NCBI RefSeq assembly: GCF_003285265.1
Contig: NZ_CP030239.1
Coordinates: 2,814,501-2,878,500, forward strand
Reading direction: 5' to 3'
DNA length: 64,000 nt
From: Paracoccus mutanolyticus
GTDB taxonomy: Bacteria > Pseudomonadota > Alphaproteobacteria > Rhodobacterales > Rhodobacteraceae
Shown: positions 1 through 8,755 of the stretch, in pieces
Layout: each line of letters starts with the position of its first letter
How positions within the stretch are numbered: the first letter of the stretch is position 1
Notes under the pieces: model-generated
What the model saw: the letters and a program-made list of their open reading frames with translations, nothing else
Databases searched by the model: none
Told to the model about the DNA's origin: nothing
Position numbers and translations under genes: made by a program

Positions 1-87
1 GTCACGCCTGCGCTGGCCGAGGTTTCGGACGGCAAGGTCAAGATCGGCATTCTGAACGACCAGTCCGGCGTCTATGCCGACGACTTC
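1..87 (+). pseudogene. Fragment: ABC substrate-binding protein, branched-chain amino acid type (N-terminal)
   Basis: Frame 1 reads through VSDGKVKIGILNDQSGVYAD, the start of the mature periplasmic binding domain of LivJ-like proteins. The window edge cuts the signal peptide. The match stops near base 87, where a different protein begins in the same frame. Only about 29 codons remain of a protein that normally has about 400. Confidence 0.65.
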
Positions 88-153
88 GCTGTGCAGGGAT
101 GGCATGTTCTGGCCAAGAACATGACCGACGAACAGGCCTACGCCGCCGCGACG
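88..153 (+). pseudogene. Possible fragment: TAXI-type TRAP solute receptor (C-terminal)
   Basis: About 22 codons with WHVLAKNMTDEQAYAA resemble the helix near the C-terminus of TAXI-family TRAP receptors. The piece is very short and the assignment is tentative. It continues the frame of the preceding fragment. Confidence 0.3.
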
Positions 154-169
154 GTGCCGATCTTCGCGG

Positions 170-403
170 ATGATCCCCGGCCTCGGCTCCTCGGCCAGCT
201 ATGCGCCGGTGCCATTGCTGATCCTGATCTATGCGACGCTGCTGCGCAGACGCCTGCCGGAAACGGCGCGCGGCCTTGCCATCGGCGCCGGGATCCTGAT
301 CGTCTCGCTGACCTTCCGCACGCTGGACCAGCCGCTCTGCGGCGCCCTGCCCTTCGGCACCCATTTCCTGTGGCATGTGCTGAACGCGGTGATGCTGGGC
401 TGA
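170..403 (+). pseudogene. Fragment: ceramidase-family membrane protein (C-terminal)
   Basis: The 77-residue frame has two hydrophobic segments and then FRTLDQPLCGALPFGTHFLW, which matches the C-terminal FRxLDxP...GTHFLWH region of alkaline ceramidase-like proteins. The histidines of HFLWH belong to the metal site of this family. It ends at its own TGA; the N-terminal two thirds are missing. Confidence 0.6.
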
Positions 404-783
404 TGACTGAACCCATTCTCCGCCGGACCGGGGGGTCGCCCTCTGCCGTCCGGCGGCCCCGAACAGACCCATGAGAAAGGCAGAGACATGAATTGACCGC
501 ACCTATGCCGCCTTTGAACGAAGTAAATCTTATCATGATGTTGCTGTTTCGCTGATGCCGCGATGGATGATCTGAACAGAAAGCTTCTGATGCGCCGGCC
601 GTCTATGGAACGTTCGAGGCCAAACCTGCACCCCGCGTGCCCACGCCGCCTGCGTGACAGAACGCCAGCATGGGTACCCGTGCTGGATATTGCACGGCTC
701 GATTGTCCAAGAGGCGCGGTGTCGGCCGAAGGCTGCATCGAACGTGTTCGACCCCGACGCACCTCCGGTGCCGAGGTTCACTG
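404..783. other. No recognisable gene
   Basis: Several short open frames on both strands overlap here, but none shows a motif I recognise. The end (from about 740) leads into a permease fragment. Confidence 0.4.
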
Positions 784-864
784 TTTTCGCCCGCGTTTCA
801 GTCTATCGACTTTTGGAAGGCCCTGCGCTTTACCCTGACCTTCACGCTGTTCACCCTACCGCTT
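784..864 (+). pseudogene. Fragment: sugar ABC transporter permease
   Basis: The residues FWKALRFTLTFTLFTLPL match the first conserved stretch (FWxALxFTLxFT) of MalF-type inner-membrane permeases, where a membrane helix begins. Only about 27 codons are left. Sequence on either side is unrelated. Confidence 0.45.
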
Positions 865-951
865 TCTGGGTCTGGGCCCGAGCATGTGCACTGAGTCCCG
901 CAACAACACCGCCAAAAGGCCCGCATTCGTGATCTCGTCGAGGGTCACGAC

Positions 952-1200
952 ATGCTGGCACCGGTGATCGGCGCGATGCTGAAAGCGCGGGCTGCTTTGT
1001 GGGCGGAATTCACCCGGCTGCATCGCGAGATGCTGAAGATCTCCCGGGCCGATCCTGTTTGCCGGCGGCTGACGCGTGCGTGCCCGGCGTCGGAGCTCTG
1101 GTGCCGCGCTTTTGCCGCGATCGTCCGCATGCCTGGTTCCAGACCGTCAACATCGACCGCTGGACAGCGCGTGACGACGGCCAGCCTCGCGCTGGCTAGC
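952..1200 (+). pseudogene. Degenerate IS110-family transposase fragment
   Basis: The frame from 952 carries a helical stretch ending in RADPVCRRL, after which a neighbouring frame reads VPGVGALV. Together they match the IS110 region just before the helix-hairpin-helix (PGVGALVA). The frame change near 1090 and loss of both ends make it non-functional. Confidence 0.6.
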
Positions 1201-1259
1201 GCCAGCGCATGTCGTGAGCAAGCATGTGATGCCGTCACAGCAATATGCCGATGAGCCGC

Positions 1260-1370
1260 TCAGGACGCGACCGCCTCTGCGGGGGCGATGGGCTTTTCCA
1301 GCCGGAGGACATGGCAGAACCTTGGTGGAATGACCGCCTGATCATACCCGGTGGCGAACAGGACGGCAAC
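1260..1370 (-). pseudogene. Fragment: response-regulator receiver domain (C-terminal)
   Basis: The minus strand reads VLFATGYDQAVIPPRF followed by LEKPIAP. This is the end of a CheY-like receiver domain: the conserved FATGYD segment, then the K-P pair (switch lysine region). The phosphorylated aspartate lies in the missing N-terminal part. Confidence 0.6.
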
Positions 1371-1479
1371 CGTTCCATCAGCTGGGCATAGGTCAGCGCC
1401 ATGCTGACCATGATTGGAATATCCGTGGTGCGGATCCGAGCCGAAGCGCACCTGGCGCGATCATTCAAGGAGGAAACCT

Positions 1480-1584
1480 ATGCAAGCCATTCAGAACCAA
1501 CCCCATCAGATGCGGGAACTGACCTCGGCCGAATTGGCCGCGGTCGGCGGCGACCGCCGCATTCCCCATCTTCTGGTGCGGTGA
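1480..1584 (+). CDS. Small peptide with a double-glycine leader-like motif
   Basis: A complete 34-codon frame starts with ATG at 1480, six bases after a perfect AAGGAGG (1467-1473), and ends with TGA. Residues 12-24 read RELTSAELAAVGG, like the ELxxxEL...GG leaders of peptides exported by PCAT-type ABC transporters. The part after GG is only about ten residues, very short for a bacteriocin. No exporter or modifying enzyme is next to it. The motif match is by eye, so the function is unproven, but the start signal is the best in this part of the window. Confidence 0.5.
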   Translation: MQAIQNQPHQMRELTSAELAAVGGDRRIPHLLVR

Positions 1585-1764
1585 GAGCTTCAAGCTCCCA
1601 ACCGAAGCGACTCTGACTGAAGCAACTTTCACCGCTCCAAGCCCCCGATTTTATTCCCATAAGGGCGGCCGCGTCAGGGCAAGGACGTATGCCGGGTCTT
1701 GGTCAGCCTTGGAGCCGGTGATGATCTGGGCTACGGCCCGTGTTGCATCGGGCTGATGCGGCGC

Positions 1765-1896
1765 GGGATCTATCCGACATACGAGGCCGCCTATGTGAAC
1801 CAGGCCTATGTCGTCGGGGTTTCGGTGGTGCTGCTGGTCTTCGGGCTGCTGCTGCTCAAGCGCTTTCACCGCGACCTGCTGGAACGCTGGGGCTGA
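1765..1896 (+). pseudogene. Fragment: ABC-2 polysaccharide export permease (C-terminal)
   Basis: The residues [20 protein letters not shown] precede a hydrophobic helix and the basic tail [16 protein letters not shown]. This layout matches the last transmembrane segment of KpsM/Wzm-type capsule or LPS export permeases. It has its own TGA stop. Confidence 0.65.
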
Positions 1897-2182
1897 CGTG
1901 ATGGGACTTTCGACCGAGCATTATAAGACCGTCTGGATCGACCGTGGATTTTCGAACAGCTTCCAAACCCGCTCATACGAGACGCTGGGTATAGTCGACC
2001 CCGACATGGCCGACTGGCGGGATATGGGCTGGCGCGGTCGGGATCAACCGCCTCGCTTTTGCTATTTTGGGTCGCGCAGAGTCTCCGTCGCCGCCTTCAT
2101 GGTCGTGCTGGTCGCGGGCAGTTGCGCACTGGCCGCGCTGCTGCGTCCGGTCCTGGATCGGATCGGCGATTTCAGCCTGGCG

Positions 2183-2308
2183 GACACGCGGATCGGGATG
2201 ATCCTGGTCTATTGCACCTTCAACCTGCCCTTCGCGATCTGGACCCTGCGCCCCACGCTGGATGGCATCCCGAAGGAACTGGACGAGGCCGCCTATGTCG
2301 ACGGCGCA
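2183..2308 (+). pseudogene. Fragment: sugar ABC transporter permease, MalG type (EAA loop)
   Basis: The residues [20 protein letters not shown] run into [11 protein letters not shown], the EAA loop by which MalG-type permeases contact the ATPase. The similarity ends inside the loop at about 2308. A C-terminal MalG-like piece follows at 2478, with a metC piece between them. Confidence 0.8.
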
Positions 2309-2339
2309 GCATCCTGCCTCCGAAGGGTCATCAGGCCGT

Positions 2340-2441
2340 GATCTGGACGCGCGTCAGGCCACGGGGCTGTTCAGCTTCGTGCTGCGCGATGCCGATACCG
2401 ATGCCACCCGCTGCTTCCTGGATGCCCTGCGCCTGTTCCGG
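2340..2441 (+). pseudogene. metC: Fragment: cystathionine beta-lyase (C-terminal)
   Basis: The frame reads ATGLFSFVLRDADTDATRCF then LDALRLF. Cys/Met-metabolism PLP enzymes have the same GLFSFxL...FLDALRLF segment near the end. It sits between two permease pieces of the same orientation. Another piece of a metC-like gene, covering the PLP lysine, lies at 12945-13048. Confidence 0.6.
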
Positions 2442-2477
2442 CCTGCAGGGCTTTCTCCGTGCATCCAAGCAACCTCG

Positions 2478-2585
2478 TTGGTCGCGGTCAGTGGCGGCGG
2501 TCTCGATCATCGGCCCCTGTTCCTTCTTGCGATGATCTTCCAACGCCAGATCGTCAGTGCCCTGACGCAGGGGCCGTGAAGGGCG
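2478..2585 (+). pseudogene. Fragment: sugar ABC transporter permease, MalG type (C-terminal)
   Basis: With one base restored in each of two homopolymer runs (C-run at 2514-2517, G-run at 2570-2573) the sequence reads SIIGPLFLLAMIFQRQIVSA then LTQGAVKG. This is the canonical end of MalG-type permeases. The two one-base losses break the frame. Confidence 0.55.
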
Positions 2586-2915
2586 ATGAGCTCACGTTTT
2601 CGAGGGGGCGCCATGACGCCGGCCACCCCGCCGAACGAGGCTTGCAGAATGATATGGAACCAAGGGTGATTTTCTCACGATCTAGGTATATGTGGACCCA
2701 TCTGCCACAAAATAGAGTAACCAGTATAAGCCCATGAAAGGATAAACTCCCCAACAATCACATACACCACCAAGGAAAAGCCATAACAATAAAAAAAAAA
2801 CCTGTTGACTACCCCGGGCAATGGTGGACGGCCTGACCTAGAGCAACAGAGCAAGCTGACGCCGAATCAGTCCGTGCCCAGGTCCTCGATGGCGATCAGG
2901 GTGCCGCCCCAAGCC
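2586..2915. other. Gene-free stretch with an AT-rich core
   Basis: About 2650-2810 is clearly richer in A and T than its surroundings and contains a run of ten A near 2793-2802. I see no gene, repeat or tRNA in it. The part after 2865 leads into an ABC ATPase piece on the minus strand. Confidence 0.5.
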
Positions 2916-3056
2916 GAATTGCAGCAGTTCCATGGCTTTCTCGGTGACACGGCGCTCCTCCCGCAAGCTGTGCCGCAGGCCGAGAAGTGTTCGCAGCAAC
3001 CCGTCGGGAAGCTGCGGGTGAAAGCCCATCAGCACGTTCTGCAGGACGGTCACCCA
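2916..3056 (-). pseudogene. Fragment: branched-chain amino acid ABC transporter ATPase
   Basis: The minus strand reads TVLQNVLMGFHPQLPDGLL followed by an arginine-rich helix and EKAMELLQF. LivG/LivF ATPases have this stretch between the Q-loop and the signature motif (LTVLENVMMG...). Walker A and the signature motif are both absent. Confidence 0.6.
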
Positions 3057-3253
3057 TGCCCGGGAATTACTTGGCAGTGGGCCCGGACCCTGGCAAGCGG
3101 GTCGAGATGGAGTCGCAGATGAACGCCCTCCAGATCTGCACCCGTCCGAAGGCTTTGCTGGCCGGCGTTGCGGTCGAGGATTCGGAGAGCACAAATGGTT
3201 GACCTTGCGAGCGTGCAGCCCCGCCCCCGGCACCTGGGCCAGAGGAGGGCCGA

Positions 3254-3384
3254 ATGATCATCACCTATCTCAAACGCGGCAATTCCGATGCCGCCGTGCC
3301 GAGGATGATGCCAAGACCCGCGCCGTGGTCGAGGCGACCCTGAAGGATATCGAGGCGCACGGGGATGCGTCTGTGCGCGAACTG
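3254..3384 (+). pseudogene. hisD: Fragment: histidinol dehydrogenase (N-terminal)
   Basis: An ATG at 3254 follows a GAGGAGG-like site (3242-3248). The frame starts MIITYLKRGNSDAA; after a small indel it continues DDAKTRAVVEATLKDIEAHG then DASVREL. HisD begins in this way (helix with DIEAxGDxAVR). The similarity stops at about 3384 where a minus-strand peroxidase piece starts. A later HisD segment is at 21483. Confidence 0.75.
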
Positions 3385-3401
3385 CTCAGCAGTATTCGAC
3401 A

Positions 3402-3539
3402 CTTGATCAGCAGGACGATGGTCACGTTGCGCGCGGTCTGGAACACGCGCTCGTCGTCCCAGCCGGTGTGGGCTGTCTCGATCACGCCGGCAAGGCGGTT
3501 GTGTTCGCGCAGGAACAGCGTGTTCAGCATGGCGGTATA
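3402..3539 (-). pseudogene. Fragment: animal-type haem peroxidase
   Basis: The minus strand encodes LNTLFLREHNRLAGVIETAH and then DERVFQTARNVTIVLLIK. The FLREHNRLA motif and the following ARN helix contain residues of the distal haem pocket in the animal haem peroxidase superfamily. About 46 codons remain of a protein normally above 500. Confidence 0.8.
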
Positions 3540-3551
3540 GGGCGTGCTGTT

Positions 3552-3698
3552 CCCGGCTGGATCCTTGGCCACAAGATCGACGGCACCCAGGCGGAATATG
3601 TTCGCATCCCCCATGGCGACAATTCGCTTTACCCGATCCCCGAAGGCTCGGACGATGAGGCGTTGGTGATGCTGTCCGACATCATGCCGACGGGCATG
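3552..3698 (+). pseudogene. Fragment: zinc-dependent alcohol dehydrogenase
   Basis: The frame reads GWILGHKIDGTQAEYVRIPH, then SLYPIPEG and EALVMLSDI. This is the segment of medium-chain dehydrogenases from the end of the catalytic domain (GTQAEYVRIP) to the start of the NAD domain (MLSDIxPTG). It abuts the oppositely oriented peroxidase piece. Confidence 0.8.
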
Positions 3699-3820
3699 CC
3701 GCGCATCATCGCCTGCACGCCGCCGTTTCAGGCAAGCTAAACCGGCTGTCGGTCAACACCCCCGCGGTGCTGCTGAACAACGCGGGTGGGATCCAGGCGA
3801 CGGTCACCATGGCCATCGGC

Positions 3821-3916
3821 ACCCCGGAAAGCGGATTGACCGAGGAGTTGCTGTCGCCCGCGCTCAGCGGCTCGTTCGAGATGATCAAGTCGACCTTTGC
3901 CCCCCGCTCGGAAAGC
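3821..3916 (+). pseudogene. Possible fragment: XRE regulator with cupin domain
   Basis: Residues SGLTEELLSPALSGSFEMIK and STFAPRSES resemble the beginning of the cupin domain of HTH-cupin regulators (vtxELLSPdl...FxPG). No HTH part is nearby. Tentative because only 32 codons remain. Confidence 0.45.
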
Positions 3917-4010
3917 GCCGCCGTCCGGCCCGCCGCCCCCCGCGAGGATGGCGGCGAAACCGCCGCCGATGCCGAACTCTGCGCGACCGACCTTCTGGGT
4001 CAGGCCGAAC

Positions 4011-4166
4011 ATGGCTACGATTGCGCCCGCGGACCTGCTGACCAAGGGTCGCAAGCTCGCCGAGGACTCGATTACCGTGATCGAGCGCACCCGCGCACTT
4101 GCCGAGCCGCTGCCCGTCGCCGCAACCTTCGATTTCCGGGACGAGAACGGCGACAGCCTATCGGAT
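4011..4166 (+). other. Unrecognised open segment, then no gene to 4614
   Basis: A 52-codon stretch beginning MATIAPADLLTKGRKLAEDS has natural-looking composition and good codon use but I cannot name it. Between 4167 and 4614 I found no motif on either strand. Confidence 0.3.
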
Positions 4167-4614
4167 GTCTCGCGGTCGCCAAGACCTCGGCCGGGGCAGT
4201 GGACCTGCAGGTGATGACCGACCGCGACGACGGTCCTGGACACGATGACAAGCTCGGATCACGTTTCGTGGCCAGCGCACCAACGTCGAGCTGGCGACCA
4301 AGGAAACGGCACCAAGCGCACGCACCCGACCAGAAAACCTTTGTCGCCATACCTCGGCGACCAGTGTAGTCGGCCAGATGGAAAGATGCATTATCAGAAA
4401 GTTGACCACGGACCCGTATAGAGGCAATGATCGGCGAATACTCGAAGCGCCTGCATGCTGCAGGACCTGAAAGGATCACGGCCACGAACAATCCACGACC
4501 CCCACCTATCTCTACGTGGGTGAGGTCGGCAACACCCAGCGAAGCGGACCTGCGCGTAGCAGGGCTACCATAGCTGGCAGCGGATCGTCAACCAAAAAGT
4601 AGCAGGGCTATCAT

Positions 4615-4755
4615 TTGAACGCGGTGCAATGCAAAATGGCGAGGGTCGCAACCGGCCTTGGGATACGTGAACTAGCGGCGCTGGCCGATGTTTCACCCAA
4701 CACAATATCCCGCCTTGAACGCGGCGAGGATCTGAGACCGGGGACCATTCGACAC
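4615..4755 (+). pseudogene. Fragment: XRE-family helix-turn-helix regulator (N-terminal)
   Basis: From a TTG at 4615 the frame reads MNAVQCKMARVATGLGIREL and then ALADVSPNTISRLERGEDL, a textbook XRE HTH with the recognition helix VSPNTISRLERGE. Family members of this type have about 70-90 residues. Here similarity ends after RPGT (about residue 45). The start is uncertain because no clear ribosome site precedes it. Confidence 0.75.
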
Positions 4756-4968
4756 CGCCTATCGCGATCTTCCGGCGCATGGCCGGAGATGGAACAGGAC
4801 CTCGCCGCGGTCGGCATCCGACTGAATACGACGCTTCGTTCCGACTGGGTCGGCTATTGCAACGAGTGGCGGCAGGGAGCGGCATCAGGCCTCTCAGCGA
4901 CATCTCTTTCAGCGAGATGAGCTGGGCGATGTCCACCGATCTTTCCTATCGGACAGCTAAGATTGCGA

Positions 4969-5160
4969 TAGTTCCGCCATTTTCCTAGACAGCTCGATAT
5001 GTTCGGCGGCATAGCCGAACGCGCCCGACATGCCGCAGCAAGAGCTTTCGATCACCTTCAGTTCAAGTCCCGGAACGCTGCGCAGGACGGTTTCGACCGG
5101 ACCCATCGCGGCAAAGGCTTTCTGGTGGCAATGCCCGTGCAGATGCGCAATCTGGAGCTC
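4969..5160 (-). pseudogene. Fragment: FAD-linked oxidase or glycolate oxidase-type Fe-S subunit (CCG domain)
   Basis: The minus strand encodes HLHGHCHQKAF, then VIESSCCGMSGAFGYAAEH. The HCHQKA and SCCGMAGAFG motifs are the cysteine-rich CCG domain of GlpC/GlcF-like proteins and of the C-terminal part of YdiJ-like FAD-linked oxidases. It ends without the natural C-terminus. Confidence 0.8.
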
Positions 5161-5410
5161 TGAGAAGCACCCAAAGAGGGCGGCCCCGAGGTGCTGGAGA
5201 TGAATCGTTTCTGGCATCCGCGGATGAACTGGTACAGTCCCAGTGGATCGGCATCCGGGCGCGGCATCGCCGACGTTAAGCAAGCGATGAACTATCAAGA
5301 AAGCATTACGTAAGAGAGTTACACATGCACAGGTCAATGGGCAGTATCTGGAAATATTGTATGTCACTTCTATCCACTTTCTATGGCGGCTGGTCAGGCC
5401 GCGTCAGGCC

Positions 5411-5554
5411 GCGATGTCTGAGATCGTCGATAAACTGGGTGCTCCGCATGTCTTGGTGAACTGTGCGGGCATTGCACCGGGCAAGCGCATCATCGGACGC
5501 AGCGGCCCGATGGACCTCGAAGAATTCGAGCGCGTGGTGCGTGTCAACCTGATC
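5411..5554 (+). pseudogene. Fragment: short-chain dehydrogenase, 3-hydroxyacyl-CoA type (central part)
   Basis: The frame contains HVLVNCAGIAPGKRIIGRSG and PMDLEEFERVVRVNLI. NCAG is the NNAG-equivalent motif of SDRs and the following part matches HSD10-like enzymes. The cofactor-binding N-terminus and the YxxxK active site are absent. A different SDR N-terminus follows at 5668. Confidence 0.8.
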
Positions 5555-5667
5555 TTATCGGCAGTTGGGGGTCGATGTCTTCGCGCGGCTGCGCGTTCAA
5601 CACGGCCCGCAATATCGCACCTATCTGGACTGGTGAAGCGTCAGGAAGCATCCAAGTGACATCCATC

Positions 5668-5784
5668 ATGCCCCCCTTTTCCCTGCAGGGCCGCAAGGCG
5701 CTGGTGACCGGCGGCAGCCGCGGCATCGGCGCGGCCATCGCCCGCCTGTTCGCCGAGGCGGGCGCCAGCGTTGCCGGCACGGGG
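5668..5784 (+). pseudogene. Fragment: short-chain dehydrogenase (N-terminal)
   Basis: ATG at 5668 begins MPPFSLQGRKALVTGGSRGI followed by GAAIARLFAEAGASVAGTG. The TGGSRGIG motif binds the NAD(P) pyrophosphate. It is not the missing start of the piece at 5411: order is reversed and about 115 bp (5555-5667), including an unrelated ending QYRTYLDW-stop, separates them. Confidence 0.85.
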
Positions 5785-6405
5785 GGCAGGGCGCCTGGAC
5801 GAGCAGCTGCCAATTGGTCGCGGGCGGCGGCACAGGCGCAGGTTCTGGATCGACCGACCGGACAGCGCTGGACGCGCTGTGTCGGGGGCGTTCACACGTC
5901 GGACTGGCCGGCTGGCGCGGCACGGCCCCGCCTGGACACCACCTCACCTTCCAAGAACGAACATCACCTGCGTTCGGCCTTTCTGCGGCCCGCCGATGGC
6001 GCAAGCGGCGCGGAGAAAGACAGGTCATCAGGGCAACATCCGCCGGCATCGGAGGTCCTCCTGGCCGGGCAGCGAGGGCAGCCGCCGGAATGGCCCAGCA
6101 GCAGGACTGAAGTGATGGGCTCGGGGCCCGGCTCGGGAAAGCGGAAAACCGTGTCGCTCATGTCTGTCCTCGTAAGGCGCCGCGTGGATCACCGATCGAC
6201 CTTCGATAATCCCGAACGCGCCGCGTGGTCAGGAGAAGTTCGCCCTGCGCATTGGCGCGGCCCAGATCATGGGCGCGGTGCTGTATGCTGGCCTCGGACG
6301 CCGGTCATGGCGGTGGGTGTCGATGCTATCGACGCGGCTGGATCGGCGAACTGAGCTGGAAACGCTGCTCCATCAAGTCCAGAACGGCCCCGGCATCGAG
6401 TCCGC
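5785..6405. other. No recognisable gene
   Basis: GC-rich sequence with overlapping short frames. A stretch near 6235-6290 (KFALRIGAAQIMGAVLYAG) looks protein-like but I cannot assign it. Confidence 0.4.
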
Positions 6406-6409
6406 CGCG

Positions 6410-6520
6410 GGCATCAAGCTCTATCTCGCCCCCAACGACAAGAAGACCGCCGAAGAAGTCTCGGCAAGCCTCGGCAAGACCACGAAACTGTCGGTCAGCG
6501 ACAGCCTGTCGCGCGCGATG
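6410..6520 (+). pseudogene. Fragment: type IV coupling protein, TraG/VirD4 family
   Basis: The frame reads GIKLYLAPNDKKTAEEVSAS then LGKTTKLSVSDSLSR. VirD4/TraG ATPases have the same pattern late in the ATPase domain (FAPxDxxTAxxISxxLGxxT). It is fused in the same frame to a flavin oxidoreductase piece. It points to a conjugative element as one source. Confidence 0.65.
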
Positions 6521-6556
6521 GTGTCGCGCCGCTCGCGATCATCGACGGTCGTCGAC

Positions 6557-6705
6557 CGTTTGCTGACATTCGGTTCACCGGACGAGGTGGTCGAGAAGCT
6601 GCACCAGTTCCGCGACGAGACCGGTCCCTTCAACCATCTGATCTATGCCGGGCATGACGGCCGGGCGCCGCTCGATGGAGTTGATGGCCGAGAAAGTCTC
6701 CCGAC
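6557..6705 (+). pseudogene. Fragment: LLM-class flavin-dependent oxidoreductase (C-terminal)
   Basis: Directly in frame with the preceding TraG piece: LLTFGSPDEVVEKLHQFRDE then TGPFNHLIYAGHD. After a one-base slip near 6670 the sequence reads RSMELMAEKV. Both match the C-terminus of luciferase-like monooxygenases (GTPDEVxERL...MELMAxEV). Confidence 0.75.
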
Positions 6706-6855
6706 TCTCAGGTTGATGGGATCATCCTGACCCCGGACACCGTGACCGACATCGCAACGGCTGTGAGCAGGCGAGGTGCGCCGCACCGGCGTTCGCTGGT
6801 GGAAAGCGCAACAGGCGTGACCTGAGGCACTCGGCAACCGAACGAACTCAAGTCC

Positions 6856-6981
6856 CCCGCCGAATACTGGGAGACCGAGCCCCACCATCATCCGGAAGGC
6901 GCCTCGACCAACATCGGGTTCTGGGTCTACCTGATGAGCGACTGCCTGATGTTCGCGGTCCTTTTCGCCTGCTACGGCGTG
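6856..6981 (+). pseudogene. cyoC: Fragment: cytochrome o ubiquinol oxidase subunit III (N-terminal)
   Basis: The frame reads WETEPHHHPEGASTNIGFWV then YLMSDCLMFAVLFACYGV. CyoC starts with a histidine-rich leader and this first membrane helix (FWxYLMSDCLxF). The other four helices are missing. Confidence 0.8.
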
Positions 6982-7084
6982 ATTTCCATGCCGACCTGGC
7001 CACGGCGACCGGCCGGCCCGTCGTCCACCAGCGCCACGACGAACCCGGCGCAGCGCCCCATCTGATGGCCGTCTTCGTGGCCAA

Positions 7085-7252
7085 GATCACATGGCCTTCG
7101 CGGTGATGGATGTGCTGCGTTTCGAATTGGGGCTGTCGGTCCCGCATGACGTGTCGGTCATAGGCTATGACGATGTGCCCCCCGCCGCGTGGCTGGCCTA
7201 TGGCCTGACCACGATCCGCCAACGCGCCAACCTGATGGTGGCCGAGACCGCA
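7085..7252 (+). pseudogene. Fragment: LacI-family regulator (C-terminal part)
   Basis: The frame reads DHMAFAVMDVLRFELGLSVP, then HDVSVIGYDDVPPAAWLAYG and LTTIRQRANLMVAETA. This is the ligand-binding domain of LacI regulators (AxAxMDxLR...VSVIGYDDxP...LTTIRQ). The HTH and the last 20 or so residues are absent. Confidence 0.85.
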
Positions 7253-7256
7253 GCCC

Positions 7257-7832
7257 CTGACCGGCAACACCGCCTATGCCGTTGCCCCGACGCGGCCCGG
7301 TCACGTCAGGATCGAGGGCCAGGAGTATCCCATCAAGGCGGCTATCGCGGCCGGCATCCTGCCCGAGGGCTGGACCCCCGAACAGGTTTTGAGAAGGGCT
7401 CAACCAAGCGGGATGTTCCTCGATGCATCTCGGGTCACCAAGGCGATCTCGACAACGTGCATACTTCGCCAACTCGAACAATACCCATCGTCGCGCTCGC
7501 CCCTTCGGCGGCTGCGCACCTCCATTACCTCGCCATGGCGACGCTGGCCGTTTTTCGACATGAGTCTGCTGGGGGAGCATGTGGTCTGGTCGGCGCCCCG
7601 GCCTACGGATTTCGGCCGCATCCAGCATCTCGACCGCGACGCATGGGCGACGGAGTCCTGACCGCGCCAGCGGCATCGCGCGGATCGGCCGCGCGGTGAC
7701 CGCCCTTGAACCGGCAATCAGATCAGTGGGGCATGGACCTCGGGCATCAGGGCGCGATCGGAGGGCGCATGCGTGTTGTAGCCCCCCACCCAGAGCATCG
7801 CCGATCCTGATCATCCGCTACGCCGTGCCCCG
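7257..7832. other. Unrecognised segment and gene-free stretch
   Basis: The plus strand from 7257 reads GHVRIEGQEYPIKAAIAAGI and LPEGWTPEQV, well-formed protein sequence I cannot name. From about 7400 to 7832 I see no supported gene. Confidence 0.35.
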
Positions 7833-7964
7833 CAGGCGATCAGCGTGGTCCGGCCGGGGACCGACCGGCCGCGCCTGCCCTCGGCGCCGCAGTCCCCCCC
7901 GCTGATCCTGTCGGTCGGCATTCTGCATCCCCGCAAGGGCCACGACATCCTGATCGAAGGATTT
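7833..7964 (+). pseudogene. Fragment: family 4-type glycosyltransferase (central part)
   Basis: The frame reads QAISVVRPGTDRPRLPSAPQ then PPLILSVGILHPRKGHDILI. This is the linker and start of the second GT-B domain: vvPxGtD and the LsVGxLxxRKGxDxLI motif. Acceptor and nucleotide-sugar motifs are missing. Confidence 0.75.
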
Positions 7965-8472
7965 CGACAGCGCCGTGCAAGCCGACTAGCCCGACGGCTT
8001 GACGAACACACTCCACCGCTGCAGTGGACCCGGTTCTGGATGGGGCTGCGCGCCTCGTTCCCGACGCCGCCTTCACCATCCACCATCAGATCGGCTGCGA
8101 CGATCCGGCGATGACTGCGCAACTGTCAGAATTACCAGTCAGATCCAGGGTCGCGTTCCGGTCAGCGGCGATTGACACGGGCCGGAGGGGATGCTCCTTT
8201 CATCAGGGCCATGTCAGTAATGGCGCGCTGGTGGCGGATGAAATCCGCGCGCCAGATCTCGGCGAAGGTGGTCTTGGTCATCTTCATCAACGCGCCCGAC
8301 GTGATGGCAGCGCACCTCATGAGTACACGAGTCGAGGCACTCGGCAGATCCACGCGCACCGCGCCCGCCTGCGCGCCGGCGCGGGAAGCAGCGTCCGCCC
8401 GGCATCGGATCCAGACCGGCAGCCTGACTGACCCAGTCTCAAAGGAACAAGGCCAAGCCACGAGGACAAGCG
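7965..8472. other. No assigned gene
   Basis: On the minus strand around 8175-8300 a stretch reads MTKTTFAEIWRADFIRHQRA and ITDMALMKGA, clearly protein-like but unrecognised. On the plus strand 8030-8110 includes PDAAFTIHHQIGCDDPAM, also unassigned. Confidence 0.35.
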
Positions 8473-8608
8473 GATCGCCGCGAGGGCGGAAATCATCAAG
8501 GACGTGGACAAGACCGCCTTCATCGAGGCTATGGCCCCGGTCTATGAGAAATACGTGACCACCCCCGAGGCGCGCGACCTGGTCAAGCGCATCCAGGAAA
8601 CCCAGTGA
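8473..8608 (+). pseudogene. Fragment: TRAP transporter substrate-binding protein DctP (C-terminal)
   Basis: The frame ends [42 protein letters not shown] (8606-8608). The FIEAMxPVYEKYV ending is typical of DctP-family periplasmic receptors. The stop is its own natural one. Confidence 0.8.
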
Positions 8609-8699
8609 TCCGCGACCGCCCGGCGGCATCGTCGGCGCGGCGGGTCGCCGCCGAACTGCCGCAGGTATCGCTGCGCATCAGCAGCACAGGGCAGCATCC

Positions 8700-8755
8700 T
8701 TGTCCTGAAGCGGCGGCCTGGCCGTTCTGTACGGCAACCTTCTGGCAACCCAAGA
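8700..8755 (+). pseudogene. ilvD: Possible fragment: dihydroxy-acid dehydratase
   Basis: After a small indel the bases read LKRGGLAVLYGNL, matching GGLAVLYGNLAPEG of the IlvD/Edd family. It is only about 18 codons. A C-terminal IlvD piece lies at 17817. Confidence 0.4.
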
